Of a stretch of DNA of 64,000 nucleotides, positions 10,616 to 24,699 are shown one piece after another. How positions within the stretch are numbered: the first letter of the stretch is position 1; each line of letters opens with the position of its first letter. The stretch lies in contig NW_026728906.1 in assembly GCF_030272615.1 (NCBI RefSeq), positions 186,001 through 250,000 on the forward strand. The letters are read 5' to 3'. A program made the position numbers and the translations under genes. The DNA is from Cryptomeria japonica (lineage: Eukaryota; Streptophyta; Pinopsida; Cupressales; Cupressaceae). The notes under the pieces were generated by a model. The model was not told the DNA's origin. It did not search any database and saw nothing but the letters and a program-made list of their open reading frames with translations.

Positions 10616-12026
10616 CAAGAGGGAAGAATGAGAGGGGGGTGAATCAGTCTTCACCGGAATAACAAACTTTACCGCAAAACACAGATTTGATAAACTGCAG
10701 TAATAAGACAGATAAGAAAATTAATAGCACAACACACAACACTAAGATTTTGATGCGCAAAACCCAGTTAAGCGAAAAACCATGGTGGGAACCTACCCAC
10801 AGTAAGATGATACTCTACAATAGTATGTGAAAATATTACAATGAGGAATGCACATGCATTCAGGCACACTGCCTAGAGCTCACTGCTCAAATAATATTTG
10901 CTCGGAAGGCTACAACCCTTAGGGAAGTCTCACTGACTCGCAATAAGATTTGGACTACAATTTGAAAGAAATGAACGGAAAGAATAGCATCTCCAAATAG
11001 AATCTCACCACAAACTCAACATCGAAGGATACATCACATGTTCGCACACAAACCTCTCTCTGATAATGAAGACACAACATCAAACAACCAAATTACATGA
11101 CTATATCACCTATATATATAATTTATCAACCTTGATAACAAGGTCGGCTAAACCCTCGACCCTCAATTAAAAAATTACATCACACGATACAAACACTGAC
11201 CACCAGACCAATATAGTGGTTTACATAGCATAGCATGGTTCTAGGTCAAATTCCCAAACACATAACTCCACCGAAAATCACGCAAAGATCAATCGCAACA
11301 CGCTACACCACCAGAAATGGTGCATAACACACAAATCATCACTGGTTGATAGAAACCACCAAAAACTCACACAACGATAAATACAGATTGCCAAAACAAA
11401 TAGGACATAATTAAAAAAAATACCAGCAAGCACATTAGAATCATCCACAATAGCTGCACCAACACTACTTTTCAAATCTTCATCGGTCAACGTCTGAAAG
11501 CTAAAGAACACAACCAATCAACAACGGCCAGGAAGAAAGATAACTTGCGGAGAACCAAATCATGATTCAACTGAAATTAAGATACACAAGACCTTCCCAA
11601 GAAATATCCCAAAATCTCAGCACCAGATCTGATCACACCAAAATATACCAGAGGATATACCGAACTCTGCGAAACAGTGATCAACAAAGCATCGCTACAA
11701 ACCGGATCAGAAAATCTTCCCAATCTGCAATCACCAGAGAAAATCATAGGAATATGTTGACATCAATGACCACAACATATCCTAGCATGACCAACAATAT
11801 CCAACAATTTATGCCAAAACAACCACTTTATATCACTAGTTCAAATCAAATATCTATGCCAAAAGATCAGCCTATGCAAATTTTACCACACCAGAAAGTG
11901 CCAAAAAGCCAGCACACAAGGATCGGCTTTTTAATAAAATATCCCAAACCTTTACACATGCAGATTGACCATAGTAAAATAATTGATCGTCTTATTAAAA
12001 TTGAAGACAAATCATCTTTTAGCTAA
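10616..12026. mobile_element. Probable decayed plant retroelement segment (unit 1)
   Basis: The stretch opens with GAGAGGGGGGTGAATCAG (10629..10646). It continues with AACCATGGTGGGAACCTACC (10779..10798) and a TGTTGACATCAATGACCACA segment near 11755, phrases I associate with long non-coding parts of common plant retroelements. That association is from memory and the family is not assigned. No reverse transcriptase, integrase, tract of terminal repeats or target-site duplication was seen. A plus-strand frame at 11562..12026 (154 residues, Gln/Ser/Pro-rich) has no recognisable domain and is probably chance. Boundaries are approximate. Confidence 0.35.
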
Positions 12027-12673
12027 TTAAGCGCTTCCACTATCCACACAATAATGTGTTCCTAAAAAATCGCCCTACAGTAGAGCTTCAAATTTGTCAA
12101 CTTGGTCTCCATGATCAACAATTTAATAAAAAATATATATAATTTAAAATACACTAATCAACCATGAAATAAAATCTCCTATTTTTATTTTATTATTTAT
12201 ACGATGAATTTTATAAACTTCAATTCATCGGGATTTTTAAAATCACAGTAGAAACACCTTCGGATTATCATGTCCTCACAAGAACACAAAAATATTATGG
12301 CACAAATCCACATTCCTTTCAGATGCTCAACCTCAATCAAAACCTCTATAAATCTGCAGTCATAATTAAAATAAATTACAAACATGTGAGTACCAAAAAA
12401 CTAGTGGAGCTCAAAAAAAGAAAATGCACAGATTGAGATGAATGATAAGCTCTTAATATCTTTGATCAACTTAGGGGTGATTAAAAATACATATCTAATA
12501 CAGTTCCACCTATAATATCAGATGCTATCTAGAATCATGTAATGTTTCATGGATAAGATTAACATAACCAGGCATTATTCTAACAACTAACCATCTAGCA
12601 AACTTACATAGAAGAATATTCTAGTTAGAATATCATACACTAACAACACATAGCTTGAAAAATTGGCGTAGGC
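12027..12673. other. Non-coding end of the unit (unit 1)
   Basis: AT-rich sequence running without any visible break into the next unit. I see no microhomology, inverted repeat or element end at the arbitrary phase boundary. Equivalent stretches: 24700..25346, 37372..38018, 50064..50710, 62755..63401. Confidence 0.55.
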
Positions 12674-15600
12674 TATTTTGGGTTCATGGAGGTGCGAGCA
12701 AACGTTAATCTATAGTAAGTGAAATTGCTCAAACCCACAAAAAGGTCATTTGGAGCTCGTCGATTTTGCACAAGTCACGAGTTTTCTCTTGCACAAGTGT
12801 TTATCCTTTTGTAGACTACGGTCTTCTTCAGCATGGTTTTCTATGTGGTTTTCTTCTATTTTTTTGTGTGTGCCTGGTTTATTCGTGTGTGTACCTAATG
12901 TTCAGATTGCTTTGGAAAACCAGGTTATTTCCCCTGTTGGTGAACTTTTAACTAGCACATTTTTCAAGGACTAGTGCACCCAACACCCCTATTTTGCTAA
13001 AATAGGCTCAACTGTTGAGAGATGAAAGTGGACCTTGTAATTTGCATGAATCTAATTTGTTTTGTTGTCCCATCACAACAAAATGTTTCGAAAAGGTGTG
13101 AACTTCATATAAACACAACTCCCTTTCCCATTCTAGGAATCAATGTACTCAATATAGAAAACCAAAAAACCTAGTCAATCAAGCATTCAGGGAGCGAAAC
13201 GATAAAGAAGTCCCAATTTGATTATTCAATCATTGAAATATATGCTATAGCAATTATGATCAAGTGTATTATGTAATTCGTACCTAAGATAAGGTGTCAT
13301 CATTTCACCATTTATCATTTGCTTAGCCTCTTTTCTTGTGGGGGCATGCATCCTATCTCATCATTATCATTGTTGAAGAGAGAACACTAATACGCGGTTT
13401 GGATAAGGTAATCCCTTATATGAAATAACCATTTCTCCCAATTTTCTCTATCTACAGGTCCAAATCCGATAACAAGAAAGTTAAAGAAAAGTAGACCAGA
13501 CATTAGCAGGCATCACAAAACATTGATTGAACGAAAACCCTAAGAACAGGGCACCCAGCAGTCATTGACCCATATTTTTAAGAGGCAAGTGATCAAATAT
13601 TGTCGATTTCATTTTCGATCATCTCTCAATTTTCCCTCAACTTTAGACACGGATCTCCAACGTTTCTCTCTAGTACAATTAGCTTCATATTACAGTCCCA
13701 ATTTCCTCTCTATGTCTCCATCTCAGATATGTCTTACTCTTTCTATATTTCATCTTGTATCTACTACATTCTATAAAACTTAGTCATTTTACCATTGTTA
13801 GACTAGTTCATCTATAGACACTTCACTGTCTCCATCTCATGCAACAAAAGGAACAGGAACCTAATTTCGTATCCCTTCCTTAAAGACAACAACTAGTCCT
13901 ATTCTTATTACTAATTATGTTGTGTCAACTAAGATCTTCTAGCTTACATTGGTCAATCGTAGGATCTTGTTTCCTCCATTTCAAGGTTTACATTGATTTA
14001 TGAGATGGTATGATTATATATGCTACATAAACCAACATTTTTTAAGGTATGATCCCATATTGTATTGGTATAAAATTGGTGGTACTGAAACCAACATTGA
14101 TATAGAAAAAAATAGACATTTTTATTTCTAACGTGTTTCCATCTACATCTTTCACTTGTCTTGCAATTGTGTACATTCTCATGTAAATACCAACGATGTT
14201 ATACTCGCGCCCTTTTATGCTTCATACCATAATGTGACTCCTCTAATTCCATAAGACCAGGAGTGCGCAAGGAGTGTAATGCTTCGTGTGGTTCATGTAA
14301 CTAAACTCGGCTTCTATTTGTAGATATGAGCAAAGGTTGTGTTTTTATCACTTAAAATGTGCTTTATATGTTTTCTTAAATGCTCACATATACATACTGG
14401 TGGCATAAAATGAAAGTAAGCGTGTAGGACTCAATAGAATATAAAATAGTGACTAGTGATTTAGAACTTTCCTTGGTGTAACCCAATAAAAAATATTGAA
14501 AAGAATGGAGTTGTACCCTCATCTCTAGTATCAATTAAATGCAAGATTCACAAGCCAACTTCTCAATTTGAGTCTTAAATACAAAGTGGACATTACCTAG
14601 CACTTATGTAATTTCGTACAATATTGTATTCTTGTGGAAAGAGCTTGCTTAACAATATGCTCGAGTTCTACGCTCATTGACTAATTCTCTCCAATGACAA
14701 AACTTATGTTTCCATGAGTTGAAATCTAGAATCTCCATTTCCAAGTGTTGCACCATCTTATTACTCGACGTTTTTCTTCATCCAAATCTATTGATTGATA
14801 TCTTCATTATTTTATAGTCTCTCTTTTCAATGTCTTCCCCCAAGCTAAACTATGCAACCAAATAGCGTTCACTTCCTTGTCAACCTCAATCAAAACCTAG
14901 AATAAAAAACATGCACCTAGCTATCAAATATGGAATAAAATACATGCACTTGTCTAAAACAAATTAGCACTTCCCTAAATAAATCATGTAGAAAACTTTC
15001 TCCAATACCAACCGATCGATAATCAAATCGAATATTCCATTCTAATCTCACCATCGCTGATTTTTGTTCTCTTCACTTATGTGCCGATCCAATGCACTAT
15101 GCTACTGATGTGAACATTCAGAAAGCCAAAATTGGTATCTTCTACATCTACACCTTCCACTTGTCTTGAAATTTTGTATGTGGTCAAATTTTGTGCCTAC
15201 AATGTTATACATAATATTTCGCACCCCTTTGTGATTTATAACAATATGTCACCCCTGTAATACCACAAGACTATTTAATAAAGAGTATGTTGATTGAATA
15301 AGATTTATGTATTTGAAATATGCTTCTTTTTTGTTGTGAGCATGTACTATGTTTTTCATCAACTCAAGACATTATTGTTGCAGTTTCTTAAGAATTTGAG
15401 TATCTGCAGTAGTTGCATAGAATGAAAATGAGCAAGCTTCAAAGACATAGGTTATATAGACATCGAAGGCATGAAAGAAGAGGTCGTGAAGCTTTAGAAT
15501 GAACTGATGTATGAAGCTCTATTTTATTAGATCATTTATAAATGCATGGGAAAAGTAGAAGATTATGATATTTGCAGATCTCACTGATAATGTATGAGTT

Positions 15601-15802
15601 ATATCTATTATCTTATTCTTGATGGAAATGCGATTGCCAATTTCTCAATATGACGACACTTTTATCTTCTTCGTATCAATCAACAAATACCTTGAGATAT
15701 TGGAAATTATATTCAAAATGCGCTTACAACTTACCTTAAAATGTGTTACAGCAAAGTGAAATTTTAATGTTGTCATCAAAGGGACAAAACGACATCAATA
15801 TT

Positions 15803-16022
15803 TAATTTTCAATCTTTGGAATATGATGAGGACATACTGATGTCCAAAACAGATGCTATGAATGGCACAAGAGGACGCCAATAACCCTAAAATGATAGTT
15901 TTATTCAACGGTTAATTTTCAATCTTTGGAATATGATGAGGACATGCTGATGTCCAAAACAGATGCTATGAATGGCACAAGAGGACGCCAATAACCCTAA
16001 AATGATAGTTTTATTCAACGGT
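15803..16022. repeat. 110-bp tandem duplication with two poly(A) signals (unit 2)
   Basis: Copies at 15803..15912 and 15913..16022 show the same single mismatch as in unit 1. AATAAA on the minus strand is at 16010..16015 and 15900..15905. Confidence 0.9.
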
Positions 16023-16078
16023 GAGAAAAAAGAATTGGGAAAGACGGTCTTCATTGGGAGACCTCTTGTTTGTTTTGT

Positions 16079-16839
16079 TTAGTATGCGAATTTCTTTTGA
16101 ATGTAATTCACCAGTTCCTGGGTGATGCGGAAGGCCTTGCTCAAAACGGAATCGGGGAGAGGGGGATTCGCCGCAAACAGAGAATTGGCGATTGTCTGAA
16201 CTCCGGGAAACTGGCTGCTCAATCCAGCTATGGCCACTGCATTTTCATGCCCCACATTCTGCTGGAAATGAACAAGTGCCTTTGGAAACACAAACACATC
16301 TCCCTTCTCCAAAGTTTTGCTGAAAAATTTGTTGCTGGTGTCAATGAAACCCACAAGAAGCTGGCCTTCCAGTAAAACAAGAACTTCGGTGGCTCTTGGG
16401 TGTGTGTGAGGAGGATTTATTCCACCCACTGCGTAGTCGATGCGGACCAACGATATTCCAAACGTATTGAGGCCTGGTATCTGTTTAACGTTCGCCATCG
16501 TTACGTTGGAGCCCACATCATTGTCGGTGTTCCCTGCCTGCCCAAGTCCCCGGAAGAAGAAATCGTTTGCTGAAACTTGCATTGGGTCTTTGCAAACGAA
16601 CCCGTTCACCAAAACTGTTTAAAACAAGATCAAATCAATCTGTCTGTTAGTAACTCGACTCGTCTAATAAGCAAATCATTATCATTGTTTATGTATAAAT
16701 ATTCTCACTCACCGTTGCTTTCCTCATCTGCAACGCAGAAATCTTGCAAGGGATCCGGATCCCCTGCCATGACCCTGTCGCTGTAACAGCATATCAACAG
16801 AAAAAGTCCCAACGTGAAGTAAATCATGCGGTTAGCCAT
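16079..16839 (-). CDS. Germin-like protein (cupin), copy 2
   Basis: Exons 16713..16839 and 16079..16614, intron 16615..16712. The exon-2 translation is identical to that of copy 1 and I saw no base difference in exon 1 or the intron. Signal peptide, both N-terminal cysteines, the HxH/E/H metal ligands and the KGD tripeptide are all present, so the copy looks intact. It has its own TATA box at 16903..16910 and its own duplicated 3' flank at 15803..16022, so it should be transcribed independently of the neighbouring copies about 12.7 kb away. Confidence 0.95.
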
Positions 16840-16902
16840 TGTAATAGAAACGCAGACACAAGAGATCAGGATATGAATGTCTATTACAAACCCATTACAC
16901 GC

Positions 16903-16910
16903 TTTATATA
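16903..16910 (-). promoter_or_regulatory. TATA box of germin-like copy 2
   Basis: TATATAAA on the minus strand with the same spacing to the start codon at 16839 as in copy 1. Confidence 0.8.
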
Positions 16911-19633
16911 GCCCAAACCATAACTCTCCGCAAAGACTAATTCATCTTGACTCCGTATATTTCACGGATCCTTCCAGAGTTGTTGCTCTTTTCCTTACGT
17001 CACACTAAGTCTTACTGCATGTGGTTGTCTCGCCTGCTACCGCAGATGTATTCTCACCATCCTTTCATTAACGTTGAAATTTTCTATCTTCTCCCTGCCC
17101 TGCTGCGTATGCCTATCTCAAGATCAACTTACCTCCTGCCTTACACGTATTCTCGCCATCGCCATCATTTTAGTAATGTGGAATTGTTTAGACTTAATTG
17201 GAACGGTGGGCTTCTTCAAAGGAAACAATATATAAATCTTTCTCCACCGTGGGAGAATCGGTATGAGAGGAAAGTTTCTTTCTTGGAGTTGGATATTGGC
17301 CTAAAGACTGTCCATGCTTTGTACCCTTTTTCAATGAGATTTTTATCTCTCGTCATTTAAATTAATTTATGTTATTCAATGTTTATTTCTCAGATTGTCT
17401 ATGTTCTAGGACAGAAAAACATTGCTCAAAATAACTTATGTTCATTTACTTTACATTGAATGCGTTGATTAGAATATCTATTTCACATCCATCTACAATT
17501 TTGAAGTCAAGTAGGTGTATTACTTTTCTTTAGCAGTTTTGGAGACCTAAATTATAGGTTTAAGACAACATATGCAAACATAAGAACCAATTTATGGAGG
17601 ATAAATGTATAAGAAGATAGATTTTGGAGAGGTATTCTACAAGAAAAAAAACTTTTTGGTGGTGTTGAGAATCCCATCTTGGAAGAGACCATGTTGTCCA
17701 AGGGATCTAGTATTTAGAATTATTTAAGATCGTTTTATTTTTCCAAACCCTAGAGGGTAGATGGGTAGCGGAAATAGAATCCGGTTTTGACATTACAATT
17801 CACTAGAATCCATCACCTCTATAAGATATAACCTTATTAAGACGTTGATGTCTGATTTTCAGAATGTCATGGGTGAGTAGTTTGAATGCATCTTGAACTA
17901 CCTTGGGTCAAGGTACAACAGTGACTAAAAATCGTACCGCTTCCAATACTCATAACTATAATGAATGTAAACCGCGATATTTTAGAGAAAAGAGCCTTCA
18001 TTCTCAAACTGTTGATGGGTGCGAAAACATTGCTCACGTTGCGTTGAGTGCGTTGCTTAGATTGTCTCTTTCACATCCATCTACAGTTGAACTCGGCCAA
18101 AATTTAATCTTTAGGTGAGTGTGTTGTTGTAAATGAAGTAGGTGTCTTTTCTAGCAGTTTTGGAGATCAAAATTTTACCTTTAGGTGAGTGAATTCTCTT
18201 TAATAAAGTAGGTTTACTACTTTTTCTAATGTTTGAGATCTGTCTATTTCCATTTTTCGACACCAAAACTTTTCGTCCAGTTGACTGCATTGTCCTCTCG
18301 ATTCTCCTTTTAACAAAGTACATACAGTTGATTTAGATGATTTATTTTTTATTATTTTTGTGAGATATATGTTTATTTAATATTTTTTTTAACTTAATGT
18401 TTTGATGAATTAGTTGTTTGGGGTAACTAAATAGGAAAATATAATATTAAAGATTATTTTTTTCCTCTTACTTCAATCAAATATATGAGAAAAGTATTTC
18501 ATATTGATTAGACATTTCATTTTATTTATTTTTATTTATATTGATTGAATTTTCTTTTCTTTTATATCAAATAATATGACAATTATAAATAGTTTATAAA
18601 AAATATTCAATTTGAGAAGTAAAAAATGCGTTAAAAGTGATATATTGGGATGATTCTTGGTTGGGAAATGTTTAGTTCCATGATCCCTTGTTTACCTATC
18701 AAGAATTATCTTTTTACTCTCTTTGGATAAGGGTGGCTAACTAATGAACTTTTTACAATTAAGAAATCAAAGTGATCAACAATCGAATATAAGGAACAAA
18801 TAGAGTGAGAGGGGGAATAAAATTCTACACCTGATCGATTCATGATTATAATAAGTGGTTCATATTATAGAAGAGCAAGTCAATAAAACAGTTTGGTCAT
18901 ATTTTACGCTAGTATAATCTCAGTTTTCTTGATAACTACTCGAGTACATTTTTTTTTAATATCTCTCATAGGTTTTACCTTGTCTTTCATACCACACTCA
19001 CAATCTCCAATTCCCCATTGAGTTTCCACAAATGACTAATACGAAAGGTAAATCTACATCCATGTAAGAGCATGGACACCGGGAGTGATCTAATATTGGA
19101 TGCAATTAAGTGAGGAATATTTTTTGAATGAATCCCTATACTTTTGGACCCTTTAATGACATGGTTTGCATAAGTAAGAAAATGTTTATTAATGTAGAGA
19201 GCATGGTTTTAGGTACTTTTCTATGTGGAGGTGATACAAATAGGCATGGGTAGCCTATGCGGTTACAGATGATTGTGGTTCTTCCATCAACGCTATTCTC
19301 TTTTTTATTGAATGATATGGTGTAATAGAAAAGTCAAGAATACACAACTAGCAATTGCACCTTGGTGTGCAATATGTACGCCGAATAGATGTGGAATGAT
19401 TATTAAAAAAAATTGATCTATTTTTTCATATATTTGTGCAACACGTGAGATAAATTAGCAAACCATTTAGTAAATGATATTATTTATTCAACAAAGGTCT
19501 CAACATTTGAAAAAATTATAGATCCAAATCAACTATGCATCTACTTAAACGGACAAATACAATCAAACAAAACCCTTAAACCGGGAATATAATCGAGTTC
19601 CATTACCAATATTCTTATGTTTTGTTTGAAATA

Positions 19634-20299
19634 GGGAGAGAAGGAGAGAGGGAGATATAGGGATATAAAGAGAGAGATAGAGGAGGAAGAGTGAGGGAAA
19701 GATAAAGGAGTGAGGAGATAGAGTTAGGCGATAAATATAGAGAGGAAGATAGAGATCGAGATTGATATAGATATGGAGAAGAATAGGGATATGGATATGA
19801 GAGGAAGAGATAAAGAGAGAGGAGAGAGAAATAGATAGAGATAGAAGAGATAAATATATAGAGAGGGGGAGAGAGAATGAGCGAGGGATAACTTTGAATC
19901 AATTGTGCATTCATTAATACAAACCAAACATAAGTGAAAGAAAACCTTTCAATCAAAAGATAATTGAACTCCATTACCAATAGGCTCATGTTATGTTTGC
20001 AATAGTGAGAGGGGAGATATGAATAGATAAAGAGAGCGAGACATGTCTGGAGATAGGGTGACAGAGGAAGAGAGAGCTAGAGATGGGAATGAAGAGAGGG
20101 AGGTGGCAAAGAAATAGATGGTTAAAGAGAGTGAGACGTGCCTAGATAGAGTGAGAGAGGATGAAAAGGACAAATAAAGAGAGATATAGTTGTAGAGGGA
20201 TAAGGAGAAATTAAGATAAAGATTAGGAGATAGAAACGGATAGAAAAGAAGAGATACAAAGATACAAAAGGGGAGAGAGAGAGAGAGGGAGGGAGGGAT
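19634..20299. repeat. Two-part GA-rich, C-depleted tract (unit 2)
   Basis: Same two-part tract as in unit 1; no length change despite its low complexity. Confidence 0.85.
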
Positions 20300-21640
20300 A
20301 TTTTTGGGCCAATTTGTAATTCAAACTCGTTAATGAAGATGTTAACATAGGTTGACACCTAGTATGGTGGTTATACCTTTTGTAAATCTTTGAACCAATA
20401 GTAATAGTATTAACATAGTATTGAATTATTTGTAATTGCCATGTATAACCTCATTTTGTGTGTTTTGTCACGTATGCACTATCCTTTAGTGCATTATCCA
20501 CTTATACTTCTCAGTACATAATACATCTGAGGAATTTTGTAGATAGAGTGGCAAGGGAAGAAGTTACATAGAAGTTGTATACTTCAACACTTCTCTTGTT
20601 TGTATTTATTTCTCACATTTGGGAGTCTTAAATTACACACTATAATTATTTTCTCGATATCCATACTTGCCTTGCTTTAGCTTTACAAACAACCTTATGA
20701 CCACACATAATAAGGTCAAGTCATCCTAAAGCCCATACAACCTTGCATCCCTCTAATGACATGTGTGGTTAATAATCACATTCTAAACTGAATTAACAAT
20801 AGCTTCGATTTTATGTCCAACGACCATTAAGTTTAATTTAATCTAAATTGTTCTATTGATCTAGATTCTCCTTTAAATAAGAATAATATTTAAGAAGTCA
20901 TAAACATATAATTTAATATTAAATTTTTTAAATACATAATTAATTATTTTAATATTATAAACTTTTAAAAGCAATAAATATTAATAGATAAAAATTTCAA
21001 AATAAATTAAAACAAATTATTTTTAAAATTCAAAATATAATTTAAAAATAATAATATATAGAACTTTTTACATTTTTAAAAATACTAAAAAATCGAACTA
21101 TTTCAACAATGAGGTTTAGACCAACCATGCACTACAATTTGCAATCAACAAATAACAAATGGTATGAGCACTAAGTAATTCATCATATATCTTCGCATTT
21201 CTCCATCATAATCAGTAAAATTCAATTAACTTTGAGAAGTAACAAGAACCCATGCAAAATGTAGAAAGACAGCACAAACATCCACCATATCTTCAACAAA
21301 ACTTATGTATTAATTTCAACAAGTCTTGGAAACAATCTCTAGCTTCCTCCTCCTACTCTACTTTCTAACAGTTCTGCTCTACTCTATTATCCACCTATTA
21401 ACCTTTAAAAATGAGAAGGCAAACCTTATATAGAAGTCTTGATACAAATGAATGTCCGAGATTGATTTGAATTTAATGGCCGAGATTTAACCATGAAACC
21501 CTAATTAGGGCTAGTTATAACAACAACCACTTTAACCAATGAGAAAACTACAACACTTTGGGCACATGTCCCTCTTTGAATGTGGATCAATGAGAAATGA
21601 GATTAGGTACATTGAATAATATTTGATGTAATGCCATATG

Positions 21641-21865
21641 TCACTTGCTCCTCCTTTGATGAGTTAGGTTCAATACACCTACAAGAACTGACTTGGCATC
21701 ACTGAATTGGTCTATGATGATCAAGCACCACCTTAGCTTGCATGTCTCCCTAGCAATATGTCGACACTCAACATCATCCAATTGCTTGATGTGATGGTTC
21801 ATATTCTCAAATTGCATCCTCTTGAAAATCAAGTTTCTAGCTTTGATTAACTCTTCTAAAACTAT
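21641..21865 (-). pseudogene. Short coding-like relic (unit 2)
   Basis: Identical frame and predicted peptide to the unit 1 relic. Confidence 0.3.
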
Positions 21866-23288
21866 TTATAACATGTAATTTTTTTCATATCAGTTATCTT
21901 TTTCTTGAATAATATTTTAGGAGATTGACAAAATACCTAGGTTTACATTTATTATACTTTTAGTATTGTTATCTATTCTTTCATTGTGGTAGATGTAAAA
22001 TGTTTCTATCATAATTTTGTGGGATACATATATGACTAATCCATTACAATACAAGGAACATTTTGGAGCACCAACAACAACTACGTATTTAGACTTTGTT
22101 AGTGTATCTGAATGTTCCTTCTAGATAAATTTTAGAGTTGATATTAGCTTGTTAGGATGTTGGTTTCTTGGGATTCTATGCCTGTGTGTGATGACATTTC
22201 ATTATATTAATTAAAATATTTCTAATTGATAGAGTTTCTATTTTATTTATGATTTTAATATACATATTTATATAATTTATAAAAAACTTTTCAATAAAAT
22301 ATTTAATATATTTATAAAAATCTTTATCATAATAATGTATATTTAATTCAAATAAAAATTTCTATCTTAATTTGTTTTAAATTTAATGAAAAATAAATAA
22401 ATAAGTATAAATTATTTTGTAATTTATGAAATAGGCTCATGACAATAACTGCATAGTTACTCTCTAGTTGGTATGATGTCAAAAAAATTAGATGCACGTA
22501 ACATCATTTGGCTACCAGTTGGAGGAATTGTTGAAGAGATTGTATGGTTAATTAGTAACTTATATTTCATAAGTTTTATTTTTCAAAAAGCTTTGAATGA
22601 AACCTACACTAGATGTGTGTGCATGTAACCACCCAGATGATGGAACTTTACTACATTTTGTGTAGTATAATTCACGAAATGATACTTCATCATTAAAATA
22701 TGTGAACAATTTTTAAAATAACCAAATTGAAAAGAGCATAAACAATACGGGGGCAAAAAGAACACAAAATATGCACTAGGAACTATTATTGTCTTCCTCC
22801 ATAAAAGCCTCCACAAAAAAGTGCTTGTAATAGGAATAAATCTCTGGAAGCAATTATTCTCATCCAAAATTCATGTAACAAAGATTCATAGTTGACAAAG
22901 GATCTTTTCATCAGCAATGGAACAAGGGACACTATAGCCTAAAAAGGCAAACGTGACTACCAAAATAAAGTAAAACTAGATGAGGCCATGAGGCAAAACA
23001 AAATCTCCACATGCCCTCTAATGCTAGATAACTGGTCTAAGTGGTGCAAAACATGACCTTGAAGAACTCAAGTAACGGTAAAAAAAGGTTAAAAATTAGA
23101 CCAAGAAGGAGTCTTGCGGCCTTGTAAATAGCCAAAATGACATTCATGCAAGGAAAAATTAATAGAGAAAGACAAAACAGTTTTATTCAAATTGTTCAAA
23201 ATTCATGCAAAAATAGATAAGCAACATATGCAACTCTAAGATTGACCAAAAATTGATTTGATTTGACAATATTTATGTTAACAACAGC

Positions 23289-24699
23289 CAAGAGGGAAGA
23301 ATGAGAGGGGGGTGAATCAGTCTTCACCGGAATAACAAACTTTACCGCAAAACACAGATTTGATAAACTGCAGTAATAAGACAGATAAGAAAATTAATAG
23401 CACAACACACAACACTAAGATTTTGATGCGCAAAACCCAGTTAAGCGAAAAACCATGGTGGGAACCTACCCACAGTAAGATGATACTCTACAATAGTATG
23501 TGAAAATATTACAATGAGGAATGCACATGCATTCAGGCACACTGCCTAGAGCTCACTGCTCAAATAATATTTGCTCGGAAGGCTACAACCCTTAGGGAAG
23601 TCTCACTGACTCGCAATAAGATTTGGACTACAATTTGAAAGAAATGAACGGAAAGAATAGCATCTCCAAATAGAATCTCACCACAAACTCAACATCGAAG
23701 GATACATCACATGTTCGCACACAAACCTCTCTCTGATAATGAAGACACAACATCAAACAACCAAATTACATGACTATATCACCTATATATATAATTTATC
23801 AACCTTGATAACAAGGTCGGCTAAACCCTCGACCCTCAATTAAAAAATTACATCACACGATACAAACACTGACCACCAGACCAATATAGTGGTTTACATA
23901 GCATAGCATGGTTCTAGGTCAAATTCCCAAACACATAACTCCACCGAAAATCACGCAAAGATCAATCGCAACACGCTACACCACCAGAAATGGTGCATAA
24001 CACACAAATCATCACTGGTTGATAGAAACCACCAAAAACTCACACAACGATAAATACAGATTGCCAAAACAAATAGGACATAATTAAAAAAAATACCAGC
24101 AAGCACATTAGAATCATCCACAATAGCTGCACCAACACTACTTTTCAAATCTTCATCGGTCAACGTCTGAAAGCTAAAGAACACAACCAATCAACAACGG
24201 CCAGGAAGAAAGATAACTTGCGGAGAACCAAATCATGATTCAACTGAAATTAAGATACACAAGACCTTCCCAAGAAATATCCCAAAATCTCAGCACCAGA
24301 TCTGATCACACCAAAATATACCAGAGGATATACCGAACTCTGCGAAACAGTGATCAACAAAGCATCGCTACAAACCGGATCAGAAAATCTTCCCAATCTG
24401 CAATCACCAGAGAAAATCATAGGAATATGTTGACATCAATGACCACAACATATCCTAGCATGACCAACAATATCCAACAATTTATGCCAAAACAACCACT
24501 TTATATCACTAGTTCAAATCAAATATCTATGCCAAAAGATCAGCCTATGCAAATTTTACCACACCAGAAAGTGCCAAAAAGCCAGCACACAAGGATCGGC
24601 TTTTTAATAAAATATCCCAAACCTTTACACATGCAGATTGACCATAGTAAAATAATTGATCGTCTTATTAAAATTGAAGACAAATCATCTTTTAGCTAA
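23289..24699. mobile_element. Probable decayed plant retroelement segment (unit 2)
   Basis: Same segment as in unit 1. It retains T at 23636 (position 10963 of unit 1). Confidence 0.35.

Larger units (their letters stand above)
1..12673. repeat. Tandem macro-repeat, unit 1 (12673 bp)
   Basis: First complete copy of the head-to-tail unit; base 1 is an arbitrary phase point because the array continues past the window edge. Every landmark recurs 12673 bases later (for example the germin stop codon at 3406 and again at 16079). A private T at 648 (G in units 2 to 5) is the only unit-1-specific change I found. It lacks the 19-bp insertion and carries T at 6670, T at 7345 and T at 10963, the three sites that vary in a shared way among units. 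Confidence 0.97.

Noticed and set aside
11562-12026. Plus-strand 154-residue frame, starting with ATG
   Set aside because: Gln/Ser/Pro-rich without a recognisable domain, inside a retroelement-like segment, and with a Ser to Phe change in unit 5; most likely chance.
10616-12026. Intact LTR retrotransposon
   Set aside because: No paired terminal repeats, primer-binding site, reverse transcriptase or integrase motifs could be found, so only a decayed segment is claimed.
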